Shown here: piece by piece, positions 33,538 through 45,985 of the stretch
How positions within the stretch are numbered: position 1 is the stretch's first letter
Layout of the letters: every line of letters begins with the position of its first letter
From: Parelaphostrongylus tenuis
Taxonomy: Eukaryota; Nematoda; Chromadorea; Rhabditida; Metastrongylidae
DNA: 64,000 bases
Reading direction: 5' to 3'
Assembly: GCA_019055375.1 (NCBI GenBank)
Contig: JAHQIW010004619.1
Coordinates: 310,001 to 374,000, forward strand
Position numbers and translations under genes: made by a program
The notes under the pieces: generated by a model
Seen by the model: only the letters and a program-made list of their open reading frames with translations
What the model was told of the DNA's origin: nothing
Database searches by the model: none

Positions 33538-33830
33538 CGAATGTGGCACGGCGGTTAGAGGTATTTTGTCTAGCTCACGAGGTCATTAATTTGATCCCGC
33601 GCTGATGGCTCACTAAGCCATTTATCCCTTTGGAGTCGGTAAAGTGGTACCAGACTATTTTTAGACTTGTCTGGGAGGATGAACAGCACTGACTCGATAC
33701 AACGGAGGGCCACCACAATTGTTGTAAAGGCCAAGTATGCACTGAATCGCCTCAAACAATGTTGAAAATTGAACACGAATGCATGACACATTCCTCAAAG
33801 ATTGATCAGCGTCAAAAGCTTAATTTGTTC
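33538..33830 (+). repeat. Short repeat family A, copy 3
   Basis: Head GCGAATGTGGCACGGCGGTT, B-box region TTTGATCCCGCGC, body TGGCTCACTAAGCCATTT and CTTGTCTGGGAGGATGAAC, tail AATGTTGAAAATTGAACACG and AGATTGATCAGCGTCAAAAG. Confidence 0.78.
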
Positions 33831-33934
33831 CTGCCGATATGAGTGAAAGCAAGTGAAAGACAATTATTCATAATAATTTTTTCGAAAGAGTATTATTGAA
33901 GCCTAACTAGAGATGAAATTATAAGAATGAAGCT

Positions 33935-34175
33935 ATCGTCGTTGATCAGTCTCTAAGAAATGCGTTGTGCATTCGTCTTCAATTTGAGCTTCGTTTAAGG
34001 TGATGGACGAATATCTGGCCTTTACAATGACTTTCGCTGCATCAAGTCAAGTCTGGTACCACTTTTACCGATCGCGGGAGGATGGGAGTTTTGGAAAGCC
34101 ATGAACGCAAGATCGAACCATAGACATTGCACCTGATGCAGAGCACCTCTAAGTACTGCGCATCATGGGCTCTTC
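33935..34175 (-). repeat. Short repeat family A, copy 4
   Basis: Reverse copy lying tail-to-tail with copy 3, about 100 bp apart. The plus strand reads CGTTGATCAGTCTC, TCTTCAATTTGAGC, GATCGAACCATAG and GCAGAGCACCTCTAAG. An internal stretch of the body is missing. Confidence 0.75.
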
Positions 34176-35694
34176 TTAGGGATAACTGAGCCAAATACAC
34201 ATTCAGCTCCTTCACAATGCTATGAGATTTGAATAGCGTGTTTCCATGCCGCTTTGGCTTCATGAATGTTCTGTCCATAAGAAAAAAAGTTCAGTGGTGA
34301 GCGAATATGTCACAATCTTGAAACGTAAGCAGTTTTTTGGGAGAAGTTCTATGTGTCATCAAAAATATGAAGTTGTTCGGCGCACGTCTCAGCGAGTTCG
34401 TAAAAGAAGGGTCAGGAAAATCGTTTTCACTGTGTTGAAAACAAGGAATTTTCTTCCGATTCATCATTCAAGTAAGGAATAACTAACAATTCACCTCAAC
34501 AAGGTTAAGCTATAAGATAGAAGAAACGTTCCATACAATTTGAATGGATGCTGAGGTTTTTCAGAATCTGAATGTCAAAGTCATATGAGAGGAATATTAG
34601 TATACAAGGACACTGACCAGTGAAACCATGAAATGCAAAATTTTCTACGTTAGATAAAGACCCAAACCACCTTTCATGTTTTCTCTTCACGCCACCGAAA
34701 CCTTAAAATCTCCTCTAATCATCACTCAGTTCTACATGATTGCTATGAAAGGATTAATTTTGTTAATGTTGCAGTGCTTTGAACGTCTGCGGACTGTCAA
34801 TCTTTCGAGTCAATGATCCTTTCATTCTCGCAATGTCAAGGTCTTCGCTCACACACTGAGTAGAACAGAGGGAAGGGAGCACTACGATTAAACAACCTTT
34901 TCTGACATTGTTCGCTGAACGAGCTAAATTATGTCAGTCGGATGAAAACTTCACAATTCTCATAACGTGAACAATTCAGAAAGTGATTTCTCAAGCCGAG
35001 TTCAAGTGGAAGTTGAGTATAAAGTCACTCAAATGAAACATCTCAAAAGGTCATTTTAGGATGCAGAGCACATAAGGGCAAGCCACTGCCCCACTGCTGT
35101 TTGACGACTGTCTACCATTTGAAGGCAAACGTTTCGCACTCCTGTGAGTTGCCGACCAAAGAATAATGAGTAGTAAGACGAGTCTGAAAACCTTTCGAGT
35201 ATTCAATCATTTGATTGATAGGATTTGATTTTTCGATAATTATGATACAGCACGACGAGTTCTCTCTTCCGTTCTACTTAATTTTCGTTCCGTTAATCAA
35301 TACTTTACACACCATGATTGCACTTTGGTGGTTTTGAATTCAAGCAGTAGAATAATCAAATTACCGATGATTTGTGATTTGTCGGTCACCCGCTGTTTGT
35401 CCCAAATTAACAGGTTTAGGAGGTTCAGAAAAGTGATGGAGTACGAATTTAGAGGAATTTTAAGGTTTCAAAAATCAAGGCGCAGAGGATTCTGACACTC
35501 TTTTTCTTTCGTTTTTCTCTCTTTCCCTCTCCTTCAAAAAAAGAATTGCTCCCATTAAGGGATCATTTCGTACTATAATAATTCCAACAATTTCTCTCCT
35601 GTTTCCTATATTTGTGAACGGCCTTAATATTAAATTTTCCTTCTAATTTAGCCTAAATAATCTATATTTTACCGTTCTGATGATAATATTATGA
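34176..35694. other. No recognised feature
   Basis: AT-rich DNA. Open frames up to about 78 codons occur but none shows family motifs or convincing splice sites. Confidence 0.5.
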
Positions 35695-35945
35695 TGTTAT
35701 AAATATCTGCCAAGGGACTGCGAGTGATTTGTGAAGTTATCAACCTCATGGCGGAGTTCAACCCGAATGTCACTGTCACCGGCGCGTGTTGTCACCACGA
35801 CCCGACGCTACAGCTCCGCTGGCACTCTTCCCTCGATCTAAGGCATCGCAGCTGTCAATCAGTAACCACCGTCGACAGGTTAGGTCTGGCAAGCAGTTAT
35901 CGGCATTGAATCCAGTTAAGCTGACAGCTACTGGATACATATGTA
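35695..35945 (-). repeat. Short repeat family C, diverged copy
   Basis: The plus strand shares TTATCGGCATTGAATCCAG with the reverse complement of the 36.6 kb copy, then GCTGACAGCTACTGG and CAGCTGTCAATCAG. More GC-rich and older than the others. Confidence 0.5.
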
Positions 35946-36205
35946 TATGGAGTACCACGCCCGAGAGGTTGTAATGTTCGCGGCTCACGTGGGGCCGAGC
36001 CCTCCCTCCCCTTCCCCACCTCTCTCCTGCAGTCAACAACAGCGTTCCATGAAACACCACAGCAAGGCTGTCCTCCGAATCGCAAGGAGACTCGCTCAAC
36101 CAGTATTCTAGGTCGTATAAAGATTAAGACAAAAGAAAGAACTGAATTCTAGAAGTACTGGGATCCGCACTGTGAAAAACACTGTGATGGCGGATAAAAT
36201 AAAGT
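35945..36205 (+). repeat. Short repeat family B, copy 4
   Basis: Head ACCACGCCCGAGAGGTTGTA, B-box-like GGGGCCGAGCCC, then CAGTCAACAACAGCG, AAGGAGACTCGCTCAACCAG and GAATTCTAGAAGTACTGGGA. It ends next to the large TA-rich microsatellite. Confidence 0.72.
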
Positions 36206-36207
36206 GC

Positions 36208-36284
36208 TGAAGTATATATACATGTATACATGTATATATGTATACACATATATACATATGCATATAAGATATGTATATATACAG

Positions 36285-36360
<76 letters not shown>
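36208..36360. repeat. Compound (TA)n/(CATATA)n microsatellite
   Basis: About 150 bp of mixed TATA, TACA and CATA units ending in a long pure TA run. It gives spurious Tyr/Ile-rich frames on both strands. Confidence 0.92.
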
Positions 36361-36362
<2 letters not shown>

Positions 36363-36564
36363 GCTCAATCTGTAATAATCCTTAATCACCGCTTTTATGG
36401 CAGTATTATGGTGTTACTATTATATATTTAAGGATGCTGAAAAAAGATTTGCAAATATCTTGACCAGGCGCAGTTGAAATGCGTTCGACCCATTCCGGAA
36501 TTATTTTGCACGACCCCTCACCACAGTTTACTGAATAATTCACGTGTTGCTTCGGCTGCTCCTT

Positions 36565-36893
36565 GAGGATTGATTTTGCACACCACTCTACATTATTGGG
36601 TTTATTGCAACATCATACCACCGCAATACGAGGTCAAATAAAAATGATTTTTCATTGATTATTGAAGCCCAATATCTGCCAGCATAAGTGGGTTCAATGT
36701 CGATAGTGACTGCCGCGCCGAACTGTAGGCGGTTGGCTGTCGACAGATAGCGCGCTGTAGTGTAGAAAGAGTGCTGTGCAAAACGAGCATCGGTAGTGCA
36801 ACGGTTGAGCACACGCTCACAGAATGAGTGAGAACTGGTTCGAATCCCGGCCTACGCAAATGTTTTGCACACCATTCTACATTTTTGGATCTC
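36565..36893 (+). repeat. Short repeat family C, copy 2
   Basis: Nearly identical direct repeats (TTTTGCACACCACTCTACAT at 36569 and a close match at 36862) bound it. Between them are GCAACATCATACCACCGCAA, GGTCAAATAAAAATGATTTT, GTAGGCGGTTGGCTGTCGAC and a tRNA-like part (GGTAGTGCAACGGTTGAGCA, GGTTCGAATCCCGGCC). The tRNA-like part is at the 3' side, not the 5' end. Confidence 0.78.
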
Positions 36894-36899
36894 TTCTTC

Positions 36900-37085
36900 A
36901 TCAAGAACATCGTAGAATGTTAGCAATGGCGACCCTCCTTGCGATCTCGGAGACGGCTAAACTAAGGCGTCTCCTGAAGCTCTCTTTGATTGATTGCAAG
37001 ACAGTATCGGGGAAGTGGATTGAATCAGCGTCATGTTCGTCGCCTTGCTTTCTGATCAACCTCATCAGCTACCACTGCCGTGGGC
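36900..37085 (-). repeat. Short repeat family B, copy 5 (diverged body)
   Basis: The minus strand shares AAGCAAGGCGACGAAC and GACGCTGATTCAATCC with the copy at 63.1 kb, then GGAGACGCC and ATTCTACGATGTTC. The head is missing. It directly follows a family C copy. Confidence 0.5.
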
Positions 37086-37089
37086 TGCC

Positions 37090-40000
37090 TCCGAATTGTG
37101 CTTAGTTTTCATTGTTCGTAAGCAAATATCACAATAAATGTTGAACACTTCGTTTTCCATTCAACATATTAGAGCTAATCGATACTTCAACATTCGAGTC
37201 GCAGACATGTTAGGCCCGCTTTTTTCATCATTTTCACTTTGTCGGACGAGACCGAGAAGAGCGGACTGAACTTCGAGAGAAGACTAAAAGGATGATCATC
37301 GTCAGAATCATCGATTTCTTACGATTCGGTTAAGAACACTGAAAAGTGTTTAAATTACCTAGGTCAATAACTTACCGCTCTCTGCTGCACAGTTTTATTA
37401 CACAATTCTTTGGTTGATTGAAAACTAGTTTTTCTCTACTGTTCTTTCAAATTCCTTGCACTAGAAAGGCGTGATCAGAGTGAAAGTTGATCGTGTACAC
37501 GTTCTTCAATGAGATGAGGGCTGTTAACTTTTCGATCACTTTTGAATCTTGAAATGTAATGTTTTTAGCACAAGTAGACTTTTTCTTGGACTTTTGAGCA
37601 AAAAGATTTCTTTTCTTCAGTGCGATACTTTCCATGCCTCCTACCTCCACATCGCCTTGCTGTGTGAATGAGACAAGCAGCAGATCGCGGTACATGAGAA
37701 AAAATGGATAAAGACTTTACGGTTGATCGATACCTTACGGATGCGCCATGAAGTCGACTTTATCAAGCATCACAGACTTTGTTGAACATGCATCCTAACT
37801 GATTATAAGAAGTCTGCCGATGTATCAGCTCTGTGCTGCTATCCCACCCAGTTCTGCTACCAATTTGCCGACTTAGGGGAATTAGGAAACTCGGTTAACC
37901 AGTGGTGCAGAATCAAAATATCAGTCAATCCAACTGGTGTTTCAAGAACAAACCACTGCGTGCTACACTTCCACAGCATTTGCGCCAAGTACGCTAAATG
38001 GATTGGCATTAGGAAGTGTTGTAAAATTGTGAAAGATTTAACAACAACATATCACGGAACTTTGATTTACTTTGAAGTCATCAATGAGATCGTGCAAATG
38101 CGTTAATGATTTTTTGTCGGCTCAAAAACATCGGCATTTTTTTCACGTTGCGAAATTATGTCAATACAGCTCCAGGCACTCTCAAGAAGATACTTTAATT
38201 TTTATTTTCATTTAGAAAAAGGAAAGACTTAAAGACATCAAGAACACTATGGTAAGAATTAGATGTTGGAGTGAGATGGACAGAGATTGATAAATTGACC
38301 TCTTCACAAAGGTAATCTGAGAGACCTGAATTTATCATTCGGTAACACACGTTGCCTCAATCGTGGTTACCATCTCACCGAAAAAGGAACAAGCAAAATG
38401 CACTTCTACAAGAATTTGAAGCTCTTCACGCTCTCTATTCAGTTTTTATGAGCGATGATCAAGAGAAGATATTCAACGTTAGCTGCTCTACATTTAGTGA
38501 TTAACGAGATTACAGATGATAGACAAGTCATAGAGACGATTACAGCAAGTCCCACACTTTTAGCGGTCAAAACTTTGGTACCACATTTGTCTGGGAAAAA
38601 AAAACACAAGAATGGTAAATACGTAGTGCCATGGCTAGTCATTTATAAGCGGGATACGTACTCCATTGCCTCTAAGATGTCTAATGGAGCCAAGAGCATG
38701 ATGTTTTCCTAAGAGATTTCTCGTTGTCAAATGATTTATTGTTTAATCGCTTTTGAAAGCGTTATATATTATACATATTTCACAAATATATTTACCTAAT
38801 AAAATGGTGGAAAGATGAGCAATGAAAGCAATTCTTCAGAACGGATAGGCAGGCGAACATTTAAATGTTCGAGTGACGACAACTATGAAAAGTGTTGAAA
38901 TGTGGAGGCGGTAAGAGTGAATTAACCGAATTGTACGTGACAATAACTGATAGAACAGGACGCTGGCACACTGAGTCATTCACTTATAAGTAGTTCAACT
39001 CGTGTTGTTAGACGAATTAGCCTGTAATTTTCAACTTGAGACACGCTAATGGTAAATTTGTCGAGTGGTGAATAGGGAAACGAAACAATTATCATCAGTT
39101 GACCTTGAAAAACAATTTAGCGTTTCTCGAACCCTCCGTTCTTTGGTCGGGAATGCGAGAAAAGTCTCATACGTGACACTTTTCGGGTTCTACGATAAAT
39201 TTTCCCTGGCGAAACGCACCACTCCATTATCAACAACAGAATCTTTTTTATCCAAATGACTTTTAGAGAACAGGTGGCTTGGCTGTCTGAGATTTGTACA
39301 ATCAGGTTGCTTGATTGAGTGCTCTTCAGCGGCTTATTCGACAAACTTCTCGTTTTGTAAATGACGGATATGTGCTCGGTCATTATATATATTCCATGTG
39401 CTACGGTTATTAATCAAGTGATATCACGTCATCATTGAGAAACCTTTCCGAAGGCTATTTTCAATCTCAAGAAACGTCCTTGATGAGCTGTTACGAAGTT
39501 TCCACCGACACGGATGACCAGACCAATGACCAAATGTTGTTTATTTTTCGATGCCTAACATTTTCCAGTGATCAGTTAGCTTTCTGACATATTGGTTTTT
39601 GCTTTCTAAGAAATGACAATACTTCTATAATATCTACGATTGATCGTGTCAAAAGACAGTTTATGAAAACAAAATGATTTGTTTATTAACAAGATCAACT
39701 GTCTTTCAACCCTCGTCATTCTTCATTAGTGGCTTGATATGGTACAGTATTCAGATTGTTATTTTGAGGAGGAGGTGCATTCGCAGTTCATATGATCTGT
39801 GCGCCAAAGGTCTCCACTTGAACAACTCAGTGAACGACCCATTAAACGTGGTGAGTATGTTGAAGAAAGGAAATCAGGAATGTTTATCAATGTTAAAAGT
39901 AATCGAAGTCTATTTTTCGTATTACTGCTCGATAACCTCAGATACTGAAATTAGTTGTGTGTCATTTATCTTGAATTGATCAGATGTCTTGACAAATCGG

Positions 40001-40310
40001 GCACTATGGAAAATTGTCTTCCATCTTCATCACTTTTTGAATTAATCGTCAATGACGCGTTTAAAAATGCCACAGTAATCTTCAGGGCTATAGACTCGCC
40101 GAGCGCTTACTATTTCATATAATAGGATTTTCGCAAAGAATGATATCAATCGGATTTATAAGATTTTTCAGTTCTGATTTGTGGTAATCACCGCGTGTAA
40201 TCATTAACGGATATTATTTACTTACTGACTGCCACTGAGAAACAATTGTGCAGGCTTTCTTGGTCTTAGACCTCTGACGCACACAGTACATTTTCTACAC
40301 TTTGGCAGTT
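37090..40310. other. No recognised feature
   Basis: Over 3 kb of AT-rich DNA. Two open frames (37447-37695 minus, Lys-rich; 38455-38712 plus) have somewhat protein-like composition but no motifs or splice support. Nothing else stands out. Confidence 0.45.
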
Positions 40311-40314
40311 GTGA

Positions 40315-40515
40315 TGCTCTTCGCGGTGCGCGGAGGATGAACCCGCTTTCAGCCAAGCAACAACGAACACCCCATGCGCTACAGCTAGAGAATCTTGAGG
40401 TTACAAGGAGACGTGCTCAACCAGTTTTTTAAGACGTTCAAGAAGAAGTTTACAGACGAATTGAATGCTACTGAGATCCGCCTAAAAAAAGCATTGTGAA
40501 GAAAGATTAATAAGT
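40315..40515 (+). repeat. Short repeat family B, copy 6
   Basis: Contains GCAACAACGAACACCCCATG, AAGGAGACGTGCTCAACCAG, AAGACGTTCAAGAAG and AATTGAATGCTACTGAGATC. The tRNA-like head is decayed. Confidence 0.65.
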
Positions 40516-42060
40516 TGTATAAATTGAAGTCTGGATTTGAGAACAAATTTAAGATAGACCGGATGACACAGTGCTACTGTTTCCGCTGTTACACGGACGG
40601 TCCAAAGTTCTCAGGTGCTCGTGCGATTGTACACCGGGTCCACCAAACCTGGTCAACCGTTATCTAAATATTGTAATCAGTATTCTCTGAAACAAGATTA
40701 TTTCCTCTAATCTATGCGGAAACTTTTTAGCATGGCTATCTCAGGCTCCCTGGAAGGACTGACTCGGCCAACACCCAACGACATTTGCAACGATGATAAA
40801 ACAAAATTCCCCCTGTTGTGGAGGAAATCTGGAGTGATGTACTATAGAACGATAGAAGCTGATAATAGGTTCCGAAAATAATTCGGAATTTACGAGTATA
40901 CTTAATGCCGGAATGCGATGACCAGTTATTAGTTGTGAACAGCAACAGTTGATTTTACTTCAAAGTGCCTGACCATTGGTTGTAATCAAAACGTGTTTCG
41001 TGTCTTGCTCGATTGATCTCAAACATTATGTACAAAACAGAATCTTCAATGATTTATGATCCCCAAGTTAGGTTGGAACTATGGGCTCAATCTATGCAGA
41101 GGATGTCTCACTTCTGCCACGGGCCACCAAGTCTCTCATTCCTTCGCAGTATGAAGATTAGTACTGAGCGTTACGGGGACAAACTCATCTTACCTAATCA
41201 AAGTAGGACCACTCTAGACTGGCTATTAATTCAATTCCAAGAAGACTCTTCCGGGCTAAGGCATATTCGCGTTAACTGTAAGAGAGTGTTAGGTTAAAGA
41301 TCAAACTGGCAGACAACGTTTCGGAGGAATGCATCACTAAGCATTCCGCTGTCCACTCACCAAACTAGCCATACAGAATTGTTTATATAACATGTAATTT
41401 GCAGTCCGAACCAAAAAAAGATATAAAAGCTATGAGTTGTCAATGAGAAGGACTGAAATGATTGCCTGTTCTCAGTACTGGCACAATGCATGTATAAGAC
41501 AACAGTACATGTTTTTTATATTTATTGACTATAATAAGTTTCGTGGTTCTATGCAAAATCATGTCCTGTTTCTTTTACTCAAATTTATTTGGAAAACTCT
41601 ACATTATTCTATATGCTCCTTTCACTTCTAAAATACTTTTGTGGTTGAAATAGCCTTGGAAAATCAGAGAAAGTCATCTCAATTGTGATTCATCTTCTAC
41701 GCAAAAGCGAAAATAATTCGCGCTTCATTTACGCTGTGCCTACTCGCTTCGTAATGTTCGTTCTCTGATGAATGCACTTTGGTTTGAAATACCTTTGACG
41801 TACTATGACCTTCATGGGAAACATGAAAGTGTAAGAAAGATGCCATACAAGGAACGGTGAATCACATATTTCTCCTTCTATTTGATTCTGTGATTTAAGA
41901 CATCTTCAATCATTCCAAATTTTGAAGCATTCGGAAGCGAACTGTCCCTCTGAATATCACTTTTGCAGAATTTGGAAATCAGAAATAGCAATATGATGTA
42001 AAATAGCTTGGTCATGTATACTCATAACATTGTCAATGTATTGCAAGTGTCTTGGTTGAT
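40516..42060. other. No recognised feature
   Basis: AT-rich. A 94-codon plus frame at 41013-41297 has no recognisable motif and no splice context I would trust. Confidence 0.45.
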
Positions 42061-42109
42061 ATATTAAGTGAATAACTATGACTCCGCCGTTTTTTTTTTT
42101 TTGCTGTAA

Positions 42110-42530
42110 CAATAGTAAAAACAAAGGTCTCGAGATTCTTTTCTGTAACAAAATTGAGTGGAGGTCAAAAATTCAACCTCAGACGGGACCGAGCCCGCTC
42201 TTCACTCATACCGGGGTAGCGCTACACTGCGAAAAAGCAGTAAAAACGTAAGAATCTCAAGTGTCACGTATGACAATGGCGTCGACCTAACTTGGCTTAT
42301 CAAGTGAAACCGCTTACCCAACCAAACCTGTTATAGGTTGGTGGCGTTAGCTATGATTGAAACATTGAAGAATGAGTGGTAACGAAACGGTGTCTTGATG
42401 GTGTAGTGGTAGCATGTGCCCCGATGTGGGTAAAAAGCGGGTTCAACTCCTGTCTGAGGTAGAATTTTTGCTCAACACTCAATTCTATTAGGTATATTTG
42501 AAGCATTATACTACGAAAAAGCATTAGAAA
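42110..42530. repeat. Composite family D element (head-to-head, palindromic)
   Basis: A minus-oriented 3' half (AAAATTGAGTGGAGGTC to GGGGTAGCGC) is joined by ACACTGCGAAAAAGCAGTAA to a complete plus-oriented copy. The latter has CCAAACCTGTTATAGGTTGG, GGTGTAGTGGTAGCATGTG, GGGTTCAACTCCTG and tail TACTACGAAAAAGC. The 50.0-50.4 kb locus has the same layout and joint. Confidence 0.72.
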
Positions 42531-43344
42531 CACAAGAAATTTTTTCGCCTTCGGAACTGCGTTAAGACTTTCGTTTATTTTTATGTTTTTACATATAAAA
42601 TATTTCATATGGTGGCTTTTGAAGGACTTTGAAGATGAGCTGTTCATAGGATTCGTTCGCACAGACATCCCACATTTTGGTTGAGATCCGTTTTCCTCAT
42701 TCTTTGTAAGGAAAACCGTAATGCTGATTTTGCTTTATGTAGTGACACTGATGATTCACTATTGCGATTTCCATTGTCCTTTTTTCTGATCTCCAATCTT
42801 CCGTACTATAAAATTAGGTAGTTGCAGCATAGAATTTGAGATGAGTTTTTGATATTGCAGTCGAAGGGCTGAAAAACCCTGTCTTTTATTTCCAGACATT
42901 TTTTCTCGTTAGATTCAATTTATTCTAGCAATCTTTGAAATGGGTTTTTCTAGATTTGCGCATGCCTCAAAATTTGTGTAAATTTATCGAAAATTAGGAT
43001 TGTACTGTAAACGTTGAGCTACGCATTCATGATGCCACAGCGAGAATTGCGCAAGAGCTGATGCCGACAAAGTTCTTCTACGACGCAATGAATAAAACTC
43101 AGTAGAGTTTCTTGCTTGCTACATAGATTCAATGACGAATAAATACGTTGTAGAGGGATTAAATGACACTTCTGCACGACCTGCGAGCCCTTCGGACATA
43201 TAGCTGCATCCAATTCATTGATCGTGCTGTAAATCATTGGGCGCCTTTCTAGTTGCGGTGATCGGTAATAGGATAATGTTGCGAGTATATTGATTTTGCA
43301 GGTGCTGTGCTATATGAACGATAGATTATATATTAATATGTGTT
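42531..43344. other. No recognised feature
   Basis: AT-rich DNA between a family D composite and an old RTE copy. No protein or RNA signal seen. Confidence 0.5.
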
Positions 43345-44815
43345 ATCCCCGTGTTTGCCACGGATCCTCCTCTTTGAAGGATCTCTCTCCGGTTGCTACC
43401 AAGGCGCGCAGCGAGTCTTCAGGTGGTATAAAGGAGATTGAGCGCGAATCAAACGCGCCGTGTTTTAGGGACGCAGGTGACAGAGGGAGATAACTCTTTG
43501 TTTTTGCAAGTCAAACTTGGCAGAACTTTATTTCCACGAATCAGATTGGTCAAAAGCGAGCAATAAAACGGTTCAGAAGCAGATAGGAGGCGGTTAGAAG
43601 ACTACGATAAATTAACGCCTCTGATCCTCTAGAAAAGATAGAGAACCCTTTCATGAGTACCCAGCTCTCACATTTAGTGCTTTGCAAGCTAAGTTCATAG
43701 GGTAACAAGCGCTAAAAACAGCAATGAACCTTATTTTCCTGACCCCAAAAGAACCACAGGGACCGCAGCGTAGGCTAAGACAGGTTCGGAGAGGCTGCTA
43801 AATTCTCAGGGCTAAACAAGGTTGTCAAACTTGAAACAGATCAAAGTGACGATTTCTACCTATAACTCACATACATTTGCATGCAAATCCTTTAAAAATG
43901 TTCTTTAATGCAAGCAAAATAGGGTACGGCTATATCGACCAGGTTTGAACGTGACGACGCCACTCATTCCACGCTGTATATGACACTGCAGATAGTGTCG
44001 ACAACGTTGGCAATTTCGTCAATACAAGTTCAACCATTGTCAATGACTCATTTGAACAACTACAATCCTGATAAGACAATAACGGTTGAATTGATGTGAA
44101 TCAACGCCGACTTTGAATATCCTTGTTGCTTAAGCTTCAACATTACGCTATGACGAAAACGAAATCGAAATGTTTTGTGTGAACCTGAAAAAACCTTCTA
44201 GAGGGTATCATACATTTCTTAAGTTCAACACAAATATTCTGATGCAAATATTGGACCTAAAATGCTTGAAAGACGTCACATTGGGACCCACGGACTGGAA
44301 GAACGAGGAGGATGAGAGTCTGTCGGAGTTAATCATAACGACCAAAACCACTCATGTTAACTAACAATTCACACCCCTACTCTTAGCCATGAGAATCTCT
44401 TAGTGGAGATTACCATAACAAATAGATCACATTTTAGTAAATTGAAAATTTTCCCGTGTGAATGTCGGCTGTTCTTAATTTCTGTGCAATATAAAAGCAT
44501 TGCCTCTTTCGCGCAACATTTCACTTTTCGTCGAAAGGAGAGAAAGCACTCAGGTCTAAACAACAGACTCAGAGGTTTGTAGTAAAATGGATGCATTTGA
44601 ATTAATACTCGGCTCTTGAGAATATAACGTCATTAAGAAGATTTATGAAAGCGTGGAGTCTCACAGTCATTATGGAACGTTCGACATAACAAACATTGGA
44701 GCTCGTACTTCAAGTGGAATCGCGCGAGCCGTAAGCAATCGAAGCCTCACGTGCAAACTCGTAAAACACTGCAAAGAAACGCTAAAAAAAAGATTTTTAA
44801 AATAAAATCAGCGCG
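43345..44815 (+). mobile_element. Old RTE retrotransposon, 5' part
   Basis: It starts CCACGGATCCTCCTCTTTGA, matching the 5' end of the copy at 4162. It follows that copy through the leader (GCTCTCACATTTAGTGCTT, GACCCCAAAAGAACCAC) and the endonuclease (decayed ATTTCTACCTATAACTCAC start, GTCACATTGGGACCCACGGA), ending at the equivalent of about 5.7 kb. Many stops and indels. It breaks off where a mariner fragment begins. Confidence 0.75.
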
Positions 44816-45010
44816 AACATTTCTCTCTTAGCTTGCTGACCAATCGGTCTCCTTCACGGAATGTCTTGAACCAGCGCCGAGCTGTACAAACATTGCAAAT
44901 TCAATCAACATACGCTTTGCCTATCTGTTGATGGGCCTCACAAGAGTTGACGCCCAGCTTGTAGTGGAAGTTGAGCAGCAGACGAATTTCTTCCTTGATC
45001 AGTTCTACTT
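44815..45010 (-). pseudogene. Mariner-type transposase N-terminal fragment
   Basis: The minus strand reads IKEEIRLLLNFHYKLGVNSC, then EAHQQIGKAYVD, a stop, and ARRWFKTFREGDRLV. The order (LL..Y.LG..A.EAH..I..A......R.WF..F..GD) is the mariner helix-turn-helix region. No catalytic part. Confidence 0.6.
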
Positions 45011-45178
45011 CGAACGTTCTGTAGACAGTTGACACATCGCTCGATATGCAAGGAACCAGCTTCTTGATGAGCCCAAATTCGCACAAAATGCATGTGTAAA
45101 AATCGTATCCTAAAGCGAATGCTTGAAATTCTTTACAGCCCACTACATATATTGTCGTAAGTCTCATTAATTCAAAAT

Positions 45179-45301
45179 AATTCCAAAAAAAGAATGTTTC
45201 TCGCCTAAAAGAAATTGGTACGCCAGGGCCATACACCGATGTATGGCCCTGGCGTACCAACCTCTTTTAAGCTAAAAACATTCTTTTTTTTTTTGGAATT
45301 C
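45179..45301. repeat. Near-perfect 123-bp palindrome, ribozyme-less family F foldback
   Basis: Arms of about 58 bp with a 6-nt centre: AATTCCAAAAAAAGAATG...GGTACGCCAGGGCCATAC, then its complement. The arms equal the outer arms of family F at 46.6 kb, but the hammerhead core between them is gone. Confidence 0.8.
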
Positions 45302-45699
45302 TTTTGGATATTTATTACAAATTCTTAAAAAAAGTCGATTTTATGGAGTCTTATTAATATAAAATTTCATAAGGACTATTCTCTGTACAGCACACAAAAT
45401 CAAACATCAACAGTAGCAAAGAATTCCAATAAATAATTGAATTACGGAAATAATGGATGCAGAAGTTGGTAATATTGGGAAGTGATAGCAACAACATACA
45501 CTATCAAAGTGTTATTTTTTTTGCAACGACTAGCGACGATCGCTGTTCGAAACTGTTTTCAGTATTGCGGGAAATACATCACCTAATCGTGCAATTTCTG
45601 TTGAGGATTTAGGCTGGACAAAACTTTTATCTTTGAGACTTGGCAACCATTCAAAAGCTTAAATCTTGGAAAATCAATTATATGTCCCACTTTTGAAAT

Positions 45700-45985
45700 A
45701 GACTTTTTATTACTCGAATTTTCTACTGTTTATACTGCATTTTTCGCAGTGTTATGATGTTTCATATATATATATATATATCTCAAAAAAATGAGTGGTG
45801 AGCAAAATTGCGAGCTCAGACGAACTCGAACCCACCTTTCATTCATACTGGGGACGCGTGCTACCACTACACCACAAATGTGAATCAGCACCACCACTGA
45901 TTCTTCAACATCTCTGTGATAGCTGATAGCTAGCAACCTTTGACAGTTTGGTCGCGTATGCAATTTCGCTTTATAAACCCAATTA
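45700..45985 (-). repeat. Short repeat family D, copy 3 (complete)
   Basis: The minus strand reads TTGGGTTTATAAAGCGAAAT, AAACTGTCAAAGGTTGC, GGTGTAGTGGTAGCACGCGT (A box) and GTGGGTTCGAGTTCG (B box). An AT run follows, and then the shared tail CATCATAACACTGCGAAAAA. Confidence 0.75.

Noticed and set aside
36108..36431. Tyr/Ile-rich open frames on both strands
   Set aside because: Translation of a TA/CATA microsatellite.
36565..36893. Solo LTR or small LTR element suggested by the terminal direct repeats
   Set aside because: The repeats are only about 25 bp, a tRNA-like part is inside, and no primer-binding site or polypurine tract is seen.
42351..42668. 105-codon minus-strand open frame
   Set aside because: It overlaps the tRNA-like part of a family D repeat read in reverse.
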